Assembly (NCBI RefSeq): GCF_021869535.1
Contig: NW_026262679.1
Span: forward strand, 86,611,143 to 86,675,142
DNA: 64,000 bases
Direction of reading: 5' to 3'
Source of the DNA: Mytilus californianus
Taxonomy: Eukaryota > Mollusca > Bivalvia > Mytilida > Mytilidae
In this document: positions 34,859 through 49,800 of the stretch, in pieces
Layout of the letters: every line of letters starts with the position of its first letter
Numbering within the stretch: position 1 is the first letter of the stretch
Made by a program: the position numbers and the translations under genes
The notes under the pieces: generated by a model
What the model saw: only the letters and a program-made list of their open reading frames with translations
Told to the model about the DNA's origin: nothing
Database searches by the model: none

Positions 34859-37800
34859 GTAAATTGTTAATTGCATGAAAATTGTTTATTCAAATATTTA
34901 ACTTGTAAAATATGCTTTGGTGTTTGTTTTCCATAATTTTTCATAGAATGAATGAGATATCAATGAAGAGAAAACGCTGTGCTAGTTTGTTTAAGTACAT
35001 TAATCCATCGCTGTGCTAGTTTGTTAAAATACATTAATTCAATCATAACTCTTCAACCCCCCTCCCCACCCTTTTTTACCCCATGGTAAGTTTTGCTGTG
35101 CTGCTACCACCTCTCAGACAACATCCTACATGTATATTTAATGGTTACCTCTGTATTTCCTTAGTGTAAAAGTGCGAGTTTGCAACTTCTATGTAAGTGT
35201 AACCAGGTTGTTTTGGTCGTATATTAAAATAAACACCTCAAGATCAATGGATTCGTTTTATTGTGATGTAATACATAATATATATTTAATGACCCTGCAA
35301 TACAAATACAAATAATCAGTACAAAGAAAGATAACTCTATTCATTCTAGGTGACAATACCTAAAATACAATACTCAAATATTTCCTACTGGACAACTATG
35401 GTTTTCCATGTTATTAACTTACAAATCTATTTACAGAGAATGTTAACTATTAGAAATATTTTTCTCATCATAAATTACACATCTTAACATTTAACATATT
35501 GAATTCTACCAAATATTCTTCTGATAGTCATTTACAGGTCATTCCATTCATATTAATAACAACATTGTATCAGTACACATAAAGCAAAACGTACAGTAAC
35601 ATATCACAATAAACTTATTAAAACAAATATTATAGCCATGCTCAAGACACATGTTAAGCACAAAAACACACATATAAACAGAATACAAAACCTACCATGT
35701 ATGAGGTACGAAGGTCCTGTATATACAATATGGAATCGTCTACATGATATACGAACAGTATGGTTCAAATATCTGTAATAAAAATATTAACATAACTATT
35801 GTGTTTATAATTTACGTATTAAATTATCAAATCATTTAATAGTTTAAAATGTGTCTTAACGTACAAATTACTATTTTATCTCCTTACTATTACTTATTTT
35901 CACCTGACTGAGGTATTCATATAATTTAATTGTTTATGACTTAAATACTTACAAAATGATTTATTTGACTGTGTCAATTTAGTTAAACTGATTTAAACAA
36001 TATCAAATATACTTTTATATGTTGTAATCTATTTTATACACCTTTTACTCTGAAATCATTCATTCTGACCATTCATACAAAATCATCTATACAATCCATT
36101 CATATCAGTATTTTAGTATGAATGTGAACTATTAAGTAGAGAAAACTGACCTGATAATAGAATCAAAGATGTCCACAAATATGAATATATCAAAGCAACA
36201 GCACACAACTATTCAATTCAAAGTATAAGTAAATTCTGACTTAACTATCGAATTTCACTCCAAAATGACCATATGACTAAATAAGCCAATTATCACAAAG
36301 AAGAGAAAGTTTCACAAAACAAACTAGTAAAACCCAGAGAGTAAACAAATAACCAATATATCAAAACTCACTGAGCCATGAAAAGATCATACAATAAACA
36401 TAACCACTGAAGCATGACTAGAAACTACTCAATAAGTACTTAGAATTGAAAATATTACATTCATTAAATATATAGTATCACAATATCAAAGTATAGTACA
36501 AAATAAAAAATATCCAAATTAACACACTACCACATACTCCCCGCTGCAGGAAAAAAATGACGTCCCGTCATTTATCAGTGTGAGTAGATGTTTTCAAAAT
36601 ATCTAAAATAGTGCGTGCTTCTTTACTCTTCATATCCATAAAAAGATCAGAATGTACAAGATCAGTAATGCAATCAATCTTCTGTTTCCACTCACTCTTA
36701 ACGCTAACGGCTGACTTAGATGTATCGTAATCACCTGATGTATACCAAGCGGGTGGTTTTCTAGATCTAGTTGAGCGTCTGACAGGAACATTATCTGAAT
36801 CATCTGACTCTAGTGAAACATTTGCCTCAGGTGTTTCATCCTGTTGGCCATCACTTCTCTCTACTGGAGCGCTTTCTATGTGTACACATTCCTCCTGCTT
36901 AGCCTGTGTAGCAGTATGGGCGTCCCCATGCGGATCTGTAGTTTCTACAGCTTCCCTGTTGTTATCTTCTAGCTGTGTTTCATCAACATCTGGATCAAGT
37001 GGCTCTTCAGTGATGATTCTATCACTGTCCAAATATCCATCTGAGTTGATGATAAAATGGTTTCAGAATCAGACTCGTCTTCTGTAGTGGTGTTAGAATC
37101 TGAACCTTCTTCTGGTTTGTCCTGTTTCTTTAGTGAGTGTTTAATATGATCTTTTTTTTTGATTTATGAAGTGGTTTTTCATTGTCATAGATGAATCCAA
37201 TGGGTAAAAGTAGGTTCCTATGTAACGTTCGTGTTCTTCCTGTTCAATTTTCCCTACTTACAGTATAAACTGGTATATCTGTGTTTGGCTGTATATGGTT
37301 CTTCTTCCCATTTGTCAGACAATTTATGCTTGCCATCAAATGCAAGGATTCGGACTAAAACTTTATCTCCAATGCTTATGTTAGCTCCTCGGACCTTAGT
37401 ATCATACATCTGCTTTTGTTTTTCTCCTTATACAGCGACCACATTGTTCAATCCAATGTTCGACATCTTTATCCATTCTTGGCCAATAGAATCGGTCTTT
37501 TAACAATGAGAGTGTCCTTTGTTTTCCAGGATGTCCCATATCGTTATGCTGAGCTTCCAATACAGTTGAGGCATGAATTATAGGCAGAACTTATTGCTTC
37601 CTTATTTCTCAATCTATAGTTGTTTCTCTGAATAGGATGTTATCAATCAATGTAAGATGTTGAAATTGGCACATAAATGGACTAGGTCCCATCTCTTCAA
37701 TTCTAGGTTTTCTGTTCTGGCGGACAAATTCAATCCATGGTCTGATGTACGGATCAATAGTTTGTGCTTTTACCCATTCAATAATGTTGCCTATATTGGT

Positions 37801-40800
37801 TCCTCTGTTGTCTATATCATCAATCACTTCATCAGGTGAAATAGCTAAACTCTTAATATAAGCTGGTGGTAATGCTTTTCTTCAGATCGCTTTGATGGAT
37901 TCAAGCGGTATATTAAATAAAGGCAACAGTAGTATACCGCTGTTCGAAACTCATAAATCGATAGAGATAAAAACAAATCCGGGTTACAAAATAAAACTGA
38001 AGGAAACGCATCAAATATAAGAGGAGAACAACGACACAACAAAAACACAACATTAAAATGTAACACACACAGAAACGAACTATAATATAACAATGGCCAT
38101 TTTCCTGACTTGGTACAGGACATTTTAAGAAAAAAATGGTGGGTTGAACCTGGTTTTGTGGCTTGCCAAACCTCCCCGCTTTAATGGCAACGTCAAACAC
38201 AACACCAAAACGACAACATCACATGACAGGACCACAATACAAATAAACGGGAGAACATATAGGACAAAGAAACACACGAATAATAGCTTACAAAAGGTAC
38301 TAGACTTAAAATTCAATACGCCAGACGTGCGTCTCATTCACACAAGACCATCCAGTGACGCTCAGATGAAAAAAGCTTCAAAGCCAAAACAAGTACAAAG
38401 CCGAAGAGCACCGAGGACCAAAACTTCCAAAAAGTTGCGCCTAACACGGCCAGGGTTTTTTTGCCTGGGACAAGAACATCCTTATTATTTAGAATAATTT
38501 ATAATTTTGCAAACAGTAAATTTTATAAAATGACTATATAATAGATATACATGATAAAACCGAAGTGGGGACTAAGTACAGAATAAAAACGGATACATTA
38601 CATAAAACAACTTAATCCAACACATAAAAATACACAGCCGAGTTAGCAAAAGCCTCAACGCACAAAGTGACGTCACATTTGAAATTCTAAAAAAACACAC
38701 AAAGTGACGTCACATTTGAATTTGTAAAAATATTTCCCAAAAATGAGATAGGATTAGGATTGATTCAAGATTAGATTTGTAATACTGACATTACATTTAT
38801 TAATAACAATGAAAATAACAATACTTATTAATATCAAATTGTGGTAGTAATTAGATACTTAATTGTATTATCTAGCTATATTACATCTGTTGTTGCAATC
38901 TGTATCAGCAGGAAGACGACTTATAGCATCTGCGTCTGCATTGGCCTTCCCTGGTCTGTAGAGTATGTCAAAATCAAATGGTGATAGTGCAGCTAGCCAT
39001 CTATGTCCTGTTGCATCAAGTTTTGCAGATGTTAATACATAAATAAGAGGATTGCTGTCTGTCATGATGGTAATTTTTTTTTCATTATAGGTAATCCTTG
39101 AATATATCTGATACTGCCCATTTCAGTGCCAAAAATTCCCTCTTGTGTGTAGCATAGTTCTTTTCAGCTTTAGATAAACTGCGACTGGCATAGCTAATCA
39201 TTCTTTTGAGTCCAGTCTGTTCTTGATATAAAACAGCACTAAGAACGTCTCCAGATGCGTCTGTATGAAGTTCATACGATTTAGAACCATCTGCGTAGCC
39301 AAGTATAGGTGCTGATATGAGTTTTTCCTTCAGTTGTTCAAATGCTCTTTCTTGTTCATTTCCCCATTTCCATAATTTCTTTGTTTTAGTCTTGTTTTTC
39401 TGTCTTTTCTTTGTTGGTGTAGGCATTAACTCTGTTAATGGTTTTGATATCTTACTAAACTGGTTAATGAAACGACGATAATATCCAACAAATCCTACAA
39501 ATCGACGAATGTCTTCTGGAGTAGATGGTTTTGGCCAAGATGTTACTACTTCTGTCTTTTGTTTATCTATTTGAATTCCTTCTTCAGATACTTTTTGACC
39601 AACATATTAAACTTTTCGCTTGAAGAATTCGCATTTTCCTGGTGCTAATTTCAAAAACTAATTTTATGTTGTGAAGATGTTCTTCGTAAGATTTTTCAAA
39701 AATTATGATATCGTCGATGAATATGCAACATATCTTTAAATTCAATCGCCTAAAATTTCCTTCATGAGTCTATGATAAGTTGCTGGTGAATTTGTTAGTC
39801 CAAACGGAAGACGATTATACTCATAAAAACCCATTGGGCTACAGTGAACGCAGTTCTTTCCTTATGTTCATCTTTGATCTAGACTTGATAACATACCGAC
39901 TTCATGTCGACAACTGAAAAGAACTTGCTGCCAGCTAAACAATCTAAAAATTCCTCTATCCTTTGCAAAGCATAACTATCTTTTCTTGTTTTTAAATTAT
40001 TTTGGCGGTAATCAATTCATAGTTTGAGAGATCCATCCTTTTTCTTAACAAGTACCACGTAAGATGCATATAGTGAATGAGATGGTCTTATGATTCCATT
40101 GTTGAGAAGTTGGCGTAAGTGAGAACGAACTTCATCATACATTGCGGTTGGAATTCTTCGGTATCTCTGTTTAAAAGGTCTTTCATTTTCATCGATTAAA
40201 TCTATTCGGTGTTGCACCGTATCGGTATGTTCTACATCACCATCACCTTTTGAGAAGATTTCTTGAAATGAATTTATCATATCTTTTCCTTCTTGAAATT
40301 GTTCATCTGTCAAATCACTTTGCATGCTATCCTTGACTTTTTCTGTAATGGGTATATAATCAGTGTTTTTATCCTTTAGTATATCTTCAATAGTGACTGG
40401 TTGAAGTTCGCAACTATAGCTTTTTATGGAATTGCTATTGTACTAGTTGTTACATTTGCTATCTTTATCTTCAATATATTGTTGTTGTTATATCTGTATT
40501 AGTGTAATGCTGGCTCTATATCTAAATCTTGTATATGATGATCAGATACTAATGTTTTAGTAGTAAACAAGCTGTAGGCTTAAACAGTATTTCCTTGATG
40601 CAATATCCTTCAACAATTTTCTCGGTATTTGGAGGTATTATAATCTTTTGTAGTTCTGCAGATCTTACTAAAGCTAATCTTTTTTTGTTCTTGGTAAGTT
40701 GTTTTTCTTGTAATGATATAGTCCTGAATGTAAGATACCAAGGTGTAGTTAACTGTGCATTCTGTAAAAATCTATCTCCATGCTGTTGTTTAAGTTCTGA

Positions 40801-43800
40801 CATCAAAGTTTCGAGTATATTAGTTCCAAGTAGTTATGGTACATTCTGGTTATATTGACTATCTGGTATAACAAATATCGGATAAGTTCTGTTAATGTTG
40901 TTTTAGTTGTTTTTATTGCTTCGATAAATCCTAAATATGGTAATTGAGTTCCTCCTGCACATTCAATATCCTGTACCATTCCTGAATCGTGTGCACTACC
41001 AATGACATTCTCAAGTCTGCAACTCCAATTTGTTATATCCTCATCCTCTTTCTGTCTAGCCCCGTAAAATTCTGCCAATAATGCCTCTCTTTGATTAATG
41101 TTCCCATAGATACTATCTAACTTGTTCAGTATCTGGTTGACAGAAATGTCTGTACCAAGTCGCAAAACTACTCTTCCAGCTTCTCCTCTCAATGATGTTA
41201 TCATCGCTTCCTTAATCATATTTTCCGTGTAAAGTTGTTGTTTTAGTAGACATCTAATGTTGTACCACCATAAATCAAATATAAGTTCTCCTTTTGCATT
41301 TTCTCCAGAAAACCATGTAAGTTTTGGTGGCTGAGACATAGATGATGCCTTTTGTACAGTAGTTGGATGATGTAATGTAGATGTATTCTTTGACATCAAA
41401 GGTGAAGGTGGTGGCATTGGTTTTGGTAGACCAAATATAATCCCCTTCTTAAAACTAGGTGTTTTGACATCTTTAACAGGTGTTGTCTCGTCTAAATGTC
41501 CATAAGCCTTCAACACAGTAATCATCATGCCAGCTAGTAATGGTTCAATTCCTTTCTGTGGATTCTTCTTCAATTCCTCAATGTCCAGATATAAATCTCC
41601 AAATGTCTTATCCTTGGATGGAGTAACGACGACTTCCTCCAAAGACTTTCCTCCTTCTGCCATAGTGATCAGTAATACGAAATAAAAAGTGAACAATACT
41701 AATAAAATATACTACAAAGAAAAAAAATATGAACGATCTGATAATCCTACACTGAAATATGAAAGAAACAAAATAAAGCAATCAAATATAAACTGTAACA
41801 GCAATTATCTGTCAGAAAAAAAAAAATAGAAATTAATATATAGTAATCTGAGAGAGATAATCTAATAAATCTGAAACTTAAAATAATATACTGCTGACCA
41901 AACTAGATGATAAGTATAAATACAAAAGAAGAAATGTCTGCTATGTATCAATACTCCTTATCTGTAACAAAATAAATGTCAAATTAATAATCAAAAGCTA
42001 ATGCAACTTCTAAACTAAAAAAGAACTGTCAAGAGAAATAATCTGAAATTAAACTAAATCTGGTAATAGGTATAAGATGTCTCTAATACAAATGGAACAC
42101 AATATATGCTATACTGGAATCAATCAAGTATAAGTATACCTACAAAGAAAAGTAAATAAATTAATCAAAAATAGCTGGGGAAAAAAATGTACAAGAATAA
42201 AAAAAATATTCAAAATATATATAGCCTACAAGAAAAGAAAAACAAATATGAAAACTAATATAAATCAAATATCTTAACCTATAATATAAGCTAAATTTAT
42301 ACAGAAAATAAAACTAAATAAGTATATCTAAGAAGATATGTTGAGGAGTAATCAGATATATCTCAGAAGATATATAGAAAAGTAATTTAGTATATCTCAG
42401 AAGATATATAAAAGAATAATAAAGTATATCTCAAAAGATATATAGACAAAGATGATCAAATCTACAAAATAAAGTTAAAGATCAATCAAATCTATTATAC
42501 AAATTTAAAACAAATCAAAACTACAATACAATGTAAAGTATATTAATAATCTACAACAATAATCAATGCAAAATAGAATTAATACACAATGACATGTACT
42601 ATAAATATAATAAAATACAGATCAAAAGTATGAATATAACTACAGAATAATATTCAATACAATATATATACACAATATCACCAAAGCCTACCTTCTTAAT
42701 AATAATCTGCTTCTACCTACAATATGAGTGTGATGAATTTTTACGTCAACAAACTCAAACTGCAAGAACCTCAAGTCAATAAATATAGTGCAACTTCACT
42801 AATATATCTCAACTCCAAAGCAAATACCAAAATCTAAATGCCTCAAAGAATAAATGAACTAAAGCAAATCAAAGTCAATGAGTAAACACTCAGTGAACAG
42901 TAAAGATTAAGGATGTAACTAGAAACAGATGGTAAGGTTAATAGTATGAACGTCTATTCACACTCTATCATCTCAATGCTCAATCGCTACTACAGAGTAA
43001 AAGTGGTTGCTTAAATTATATTAACGTTCACTCTTGAATAGGATTTATGCTTTTCTTTCTTTTTTGAATTTAAATTAGTTTAAACCTTTAAACTTTTTAA
43101 ATAATTTTACACCTCAAACTAAAATTCAGTATTAACACCAGTACATCATGTTAACAAATAAAGTATCACAAAGTACATATAAATACTAAATAGTACAGTG
43201 AACAACTAAACATACAACATACAACACAAATGACAATACACAGTTACTTTACACATACAACACAAAATAACAACACATCTGAATGTATATGGACGTGTGA
43301 AAATGGAATAATTCAAAATGTTTTGTGTGTCTGTATTAATTAATCAAAATCGAATGTAGTAAAGTTTGATCTCGAACAGTACTTTCACTCGTTAAATCAA
43401 TGAAATGTGTATGTCTTAATCTTTTCTTTTTTATAAAATAAAAGTGTATGTAATTAACTATAAACAACTATGCATGTCTATGTATGTATTTCTAAATCAA
43501 TCAATATTTCCAAATACTACATAATATTCACCCTATAAAGTGTTCAATGTTTGTTTACATTATGTGTCGGTGTGTCTATATAGTGCTTCCGGTTGACCTT
43601 GACCTCAAAACATGTGTGTGGGGGAGGAGGGTCTATGTATTTACAAAAAAAAAAATTAAGTTCACCAACTCAAAATAAAACTTATAATATTCAAAATCAA
43701 CACTTATAATATTCAATATCAATACACGATTGTCTCTGTGGTATAATACTATATAGATATAAGAAGATGTGGTATGAGTGCCAACGAGACAACTCTTCAT

Positions 43801-46800
43801 CCAAGTCAAAATTTATAAAAGTAAACCGTTATAGGTCAAAGTACGGTCTTCAACACGGAGCCTTGGCTTAAACCGAACAGCAAGCTATAAAGAGCCCCAA
43901 AAATTACAAGTGTAAAACCATTCAAACGGGAAAACCAACGGTCTAATCTATATAAAAAACGAGAAACGAGAAACACTTATGAACGACATCAACAAACGAC
44001 AACTGCTGAACATCAGATTCCTGACTTAGGACAGGTGCAAACAATTACAGCGGGTTTAAAAGTTTAAATGGTACCAAACCTTCACCCTTATCTGAAACAA
44101 TAGTGTAACATCGCAACATAGAAAGACACTCTATAAAATATCAATTGAAATGGATTAACTCAATCAAAAGACATATTAACACCAGTGAACATACACTGAA
44201 CAAATAAATTTGATCTATGATACAATGTAAATACAAAATAAATAAATTAAGGGAAGAATAATTAAAGTAACATGTTATACCGCTGTGAAATGTTAAACAA
44301 TTTAAGAAAATCAATATGCTTGAACAAAAATATCAGCCATTTGCAATAACTTTAAACACAGGTAAAAGAAAATAATATTGTTGTTAGGTATACATGTACA
44401 GTTCAAATGGAAAAATGAAATATTTTTACAAAATAAATAATTTTGATGTTCATAGTACGAAGAAGTGAAAATTTTTAGTAATACCAAACACTTATCGGTG
44501 CTGCTATATAGACCAGATATAACCCTGAACAAGTAAACATTAAATAACAAAAAAGCATTACAACTAGTATCAACAGGTCAAATAAACAAGAAAGTACGAT
44601 GTGAGAGTACTCGCAGTTACTGACAGCTAGTTAAAGGCCAAAAACAATAAATAATAAAAAATCATGCATCAGAGACTAAAATCAACTAAAACACATCCCA
44701 GGGATTTAGTATTTTAACGTCATGGACAGTCAAAGAAGACAAGACTTGTGCAATGCCAAAAATAAATGTATCGACAGGCAGTAGGATAGTTAGGAGTTAA
44801 CCTCTTTATAGATGAAAATGAACGTCTTTATACATCCCGTTTGAAAAAAATACAAATTTAGTTATGTTTTAATTTGCTGAAGACAAAATCGATATTAGTG
44901 CCAATGTAATTTATATTCAAAGATCTAATTACAACATTGGCAAGATAACCTTTACTAATAAGTTTATTTAAAGGTTCGATGAGTTTAGTGATTTCCGCGC
45001 TTTAAGTACAATATAACCGTAAAATTTAGGATGTGAAATACCGTTTTTTTTCAGTTTTCTACAGGTACAGCCAAATTTACTGATCAAATCTTTGTCTCTA
45101 TGAAAGAATTTAGTAAAAGTTTTACGTAATTTATGGTACCGAAATCCCTGACTTCATAATTTACCAGTGATGCATTGATTACGTTCTTTAAAATCTATGA
45201 CATCACTACACACACGGGCATAACGAACGAGTTGGGATATATAAACACTGTATGATGGAGCCAAAGGAACATTGCCGTCTAAAAAAGGAACGTACATTAA
45301 CAATAAGGAATGAAAAGTCGTCTCTTTTGTCGTAAATTTTAGTATGGAGTTTTCCTTTAGAAATTGAAATGTTCAAATCTAAAAAAGGACAACTACTGCT
45401 GTTTATGTTAGATTTAGTTAAAGTAAGTTCTTTTGGGTAAATTTCGGTAGTATATTTAGAGAACTCTGGATTATTCAACGAAAAAATATCATCCAGATAA
45501 CGGAAGGTATTGTTGAATGTATCAACCAAATGTTACAATGACGTGTCTTTACTGAGTTTGGTTATAAACTGAGATTCATAGCAATCCAGGAATAAATCTG
45601 CTTTGAAGGGGCCCAGTTAGTGCCCATAGGAATACCTACTACCTGTCGATACATTTTATCGCCGAAACGTACATATATATGTTGTCCAAGAGAAAATTTA
45701 AAACTTCAATCATATCTTCATATTTCCAGTAAGTGTATCTAGCATACTTTCCTTTTTCGTTACAGAAAAAGGATTTAAACGAGTTACAGCAAATACATTT
45801 TTAATGAGATTTTTCAAGTGACCATTTAATTAAACATGAAAACTTTTCTTGATAAGCTTGTGTGGAAGTGTAGTATAGAGAGTAGAAAAATCATAACTGT
45901 CAACAGAATTAAAAGGACCATCAAAAGCATGAATTTTATCTAAAACCTCTAAAGAATTTTTACCACTCCAAAAACAATTAATACAATTATTTCATAAGCT
46001 TTATTACAAAAGTTAATTACAAGTTCTTTGATAGTGGTAAGGGAGGTAGTTAGAAACACTGATAGATTGGTAGTAGAACACTTACTAGATGCGGAGATGA
46101 AACGGAATTTAAATGGTTTTTTGTTCAATTTAGGTAACCAGTACATAGTAGGGACTTTCAAATGTTCAGAAGAGGCTTTAAGCTGGGTAGTGGCAGTGAT
46201 ATGCTTGTTTAAAATATGACTCTCTGTGGAGCGTACGGACCTGAATGTAGAAGAATAGATAATTTCGTTTTGGAGAACTTCCGTGTAGTATATGCGTCAC
46301 ACCACCACTACATTATTTGCTGCTTTGTCTGCCGGTAGGAACACAAACCGCTTTGCGAGTACTTTTTTATTCTAGAAATGGGAATATCATTGGAATATAT
46401 GTTTAATCATGGACATTGCAAACCATAGAATATTCAAACCCGTATCGACTACATCCATAAATGAGGAAAAACGTATTTTTTTTAAGGTAGAATTCGCCAA
46501 TAAAGGTTTAGATGCTGTAAATATTAGCAATATTTTCCATCAGAAATCTGTACAAAAAACTATACCTGATTACTTTAGAAATAAAGGTACACCTGTTATT
46601 TCTTATACTTACACCAAGTCTATTGCTTCCAAGATTTTCAACCACAAGAGAGTTTTGGAGGCCTTTAACCTTAAAGGTGTGAAATCCAAGCCTCCGGATT
46701 TCTCATATGCATCGTCACAATACAAGTATAATCCAGCTGGTCATGTTATTACTGGTGACCTTGGCATCGTTACCAATGAACAACTAAGAGAGTTGTTAGC

Positions 46801-49800
46801 CAAGGGACCAAAATATAGAATTCCCCAGCCCATCAACTGGAAAAAGAATTTCAAGTTACTGATGGATGCAGTTGAGGACTATGCAAGAAAATGGGTAAAG
46901 CGCGAACCAGACGAACCAGAACTGGACACTTTGTCTGAATGGATCAAAGCTATACGATCATGCATTCAGAAGCGCATTCAAAAACTACGATGCAATATGA
47001 GCACAAGAGTTACTAACCCTTTCAAAAATCAGGATGTTGTGGATTCTTTATCCTTTTTGCATGACAAATATGTCGTTGTTCCAGCAGATAAAGCCTCCAA
47101 TAATATTGTCTTTATATGTAAAAACCATTATTTGCAATGTCTCACAACAGAGCTTGGAATAAATAGAACTACTGGTAACATCATTTACCAAGGACGAAAT
47201 TTTACAAAATCACAAATCTGTCCTTCTTTCTTTTGGTATCAACATCAAAGAAAACGAAGAAAATTTACCATCATTATACTGGATACCAAAACTACACAAA
47301 ACTCCATATAAAGAACGGTACATAGCTGGGTCATCAAAATGTTCGACTAAACAACTTTCTAAAGTACTGACTACTATTCTTTCTACAGTTAAAGATGGGC
47401 TTCAAAAATAGTGTGATGAGATATATTCTACCAGTGGTGTTAACCAGATGTGGATTCTCAAAAATTCGAAAGATCTACTGCTTAATCTTCGATCACAATC
47501 TTTGCAATTTTGCAGCAACATAAAGACTTTTGATTTTTCTACGCTTTACACTGACATTCCCCATGCTCAGTTGAAAGATCGACTTTACCATCTAATTAAA
47601 CAGAGCTTTTTCTATAAAAATGGGAATCGTAGATATAAATTTCTTGTTTTGCGTTTCCCTCAGTTTTAGTTTGTAACCCGGATTTGTTTTTATCTCTGTC
47701 GATTTATGAGTTTCGAACAGCGGTATACTACTGTTGCCTTTATTTACAATAACTCATATTTTGTGAAAAACCACACTGAATCTACCAGAAAATATACTGA
47801 AGATGCTATTATCAAAATGCTGGACTTTTTGATCGACAATATATTTGTTGAGTTTGGAGGATTTATATTTCAACAGACAGTCGGTATTCCAATGGGAACT
47901 AATTGTGCACCCCTACTGGCCGATTTGTTTTTGTACTCGTATGAAGCAGAATTCATTCAGAACCTTCTAAAAGACCAAAAGAAAAAGCACCTTGCGAAAT
48001 TCTTTAATTTTACTTTGCGATATATTGATGATGTTCTATCATTGAATAACCCATATTTCAGCCAATACTTACATCTCATATATACCTGTGAACTTGAAAT
48101 TAAGGATACTACTGATACTAGAAGGACTGCTTCATACCTTGATCTTTTCCTCAATATTAACACAGATGGACGACTTCACACGAAAATCTATGATAAACGG
48201 GACGATTCCAACTTCCCAATTATCAATTTCCCATTTCTCAGCAGTAACATACCCTTTGCCCCTTCGTATGGTGTTTACATATCTCAATTGATACGTTATT
48301 CTCGTGCTTGTTCACACTATACGGACTTCATATACAGGAGTGTGCTCCTTACGCAGAAACTGCTACAACAAAGTTATGAGGAGGACAGATTAAAATTGAC
48401 TCTCCGTAAACTTTACGGACACCATCACGAATTGGTTGATCCATACGATGTGTCTTTGGCCAAACTAACTAAGGACATTTTTACCACGTGTTAGATTGTG
48501 ATTTGTCATTACGTCGTCTGATCTTTTAATTACCGAACGTGACTTATTCCCGATTGTGACTGTTTTGCTGAGTGTGAAACCGCATTGCTATAAGACGTGT
48601 CACGGTACTTTTCTATTCCAAATTCATGTATTTAATTTTGATGTTATATTTGTTATTCTCGTCGGATTTTGTCAAATGTCTTAACGTCTTTTCTGTTATG
48701 TTCGTGTGTTATGGTAAAGATAATTAATCACCCCCTTCATTTATTAGATTTTAGTTTGGTTCAACGAAATTTATACGATATATTTGGTTTACAGTTTGAT
48801 TCAGAAGAAACACCGACATAGCTAGATAATACAATTAATTATCTAATTACTACCACAATATGATATTAATAAGTATTGTAATTTTCATTGTTATTAATAA
48901 ATGTAATGTCAGTATTACAAATCTAATCTTGAATCAATCCTAATCCTATCTCATTTTTGGGAAATATTTTTACAAATTCAAATGTGACGTCACTTTGTGT
49001 GTTTTTTTAGAATTGCAAATGTGACGTCACTTTATGCGTTGAGGCTTTGGCTAACTCGGCTGTGTATTTTTATGTGTTGGATTAAGTTGTTTTATGTAAT
49101 GTATCCGTTTTTATTCTGTACTTAGTCCCCACTTCGGTTTTATTATGTATATCTATTATATAGTCATTTTATAAAATTTACTGTTTGCAAAATTATAAAT
49201 TATTCTAAATAATAAGGATGTTCTTGTCCCAGGCAGAAAACCCTAACCGTGTTGGGCGCAACGTTTTGGAAGTTTTGGTCCTCGGTGCTCTTCAGCTTTG
49301 TACTTGTTTTGGCTTTCAAACTTTTTTCATCTGAGCGTCACTGGTTGGTCTTGTGTGGACGAGACGCACGTCTGGCGTATTGAATTTTAAGCCTAGTACC
49401 TTTTGTTAGCTATTATTCGTGTGTTTCTTTGTCTTATATGTTCTCCCATTTATTTGTATTGTGGTCCTGTCATGTGATGTTGTCGTTTTGGTGTTGTGTT
49501 TGACGTAGCCATAAAAGCGGGAGGTTTGGCATGCCACAAAACCAGGTCCTACCCACCATTTTTTTTCTTAAAATGTCCTGTACCAAGTCAGGAAAATGGC
49601 CATTGTTATATTATAGTTCGTTTCTGTGTGTGTTACATTTTAATGTTGTGTTTTTGTTGTGTCGTTGTTCTCCTCTTATATTTGATGCGTTTCCCTCAGT
49701 TTTAGTTTGTAACCCGGATTTGTTTTTATCTTTATCGATTTATGAGTTTCGAACAGCGGTATACTACTGTTGCCTTTATTTACTTCAAATGACCAAGTCT

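Larger units (their letters stand above)
46409..49785 (+). mobile_element. Penelope-like element, fullest copy, with 1.28-kb 3' tail
   Basis: Comprises the N-terminal ORF (46409-47311), the RT (to 48494) and a noncoding tail to 49785 ending 'gttgcctttattta'. The tail matches 4595-5838 and 37916-38876. No GIY-YIG endonuclease motif is visible before or after the RT, so the copy may be 5' truncated or belong to an endonuclease-lacking group. It abuts the - strand PLE head to head. Confidence 0.8.

Noticed and set aside
43757..44110. Possible noncoding RNA gene
   Set aside because: At least five diverged copies in the window show it is a dispersed repeat.
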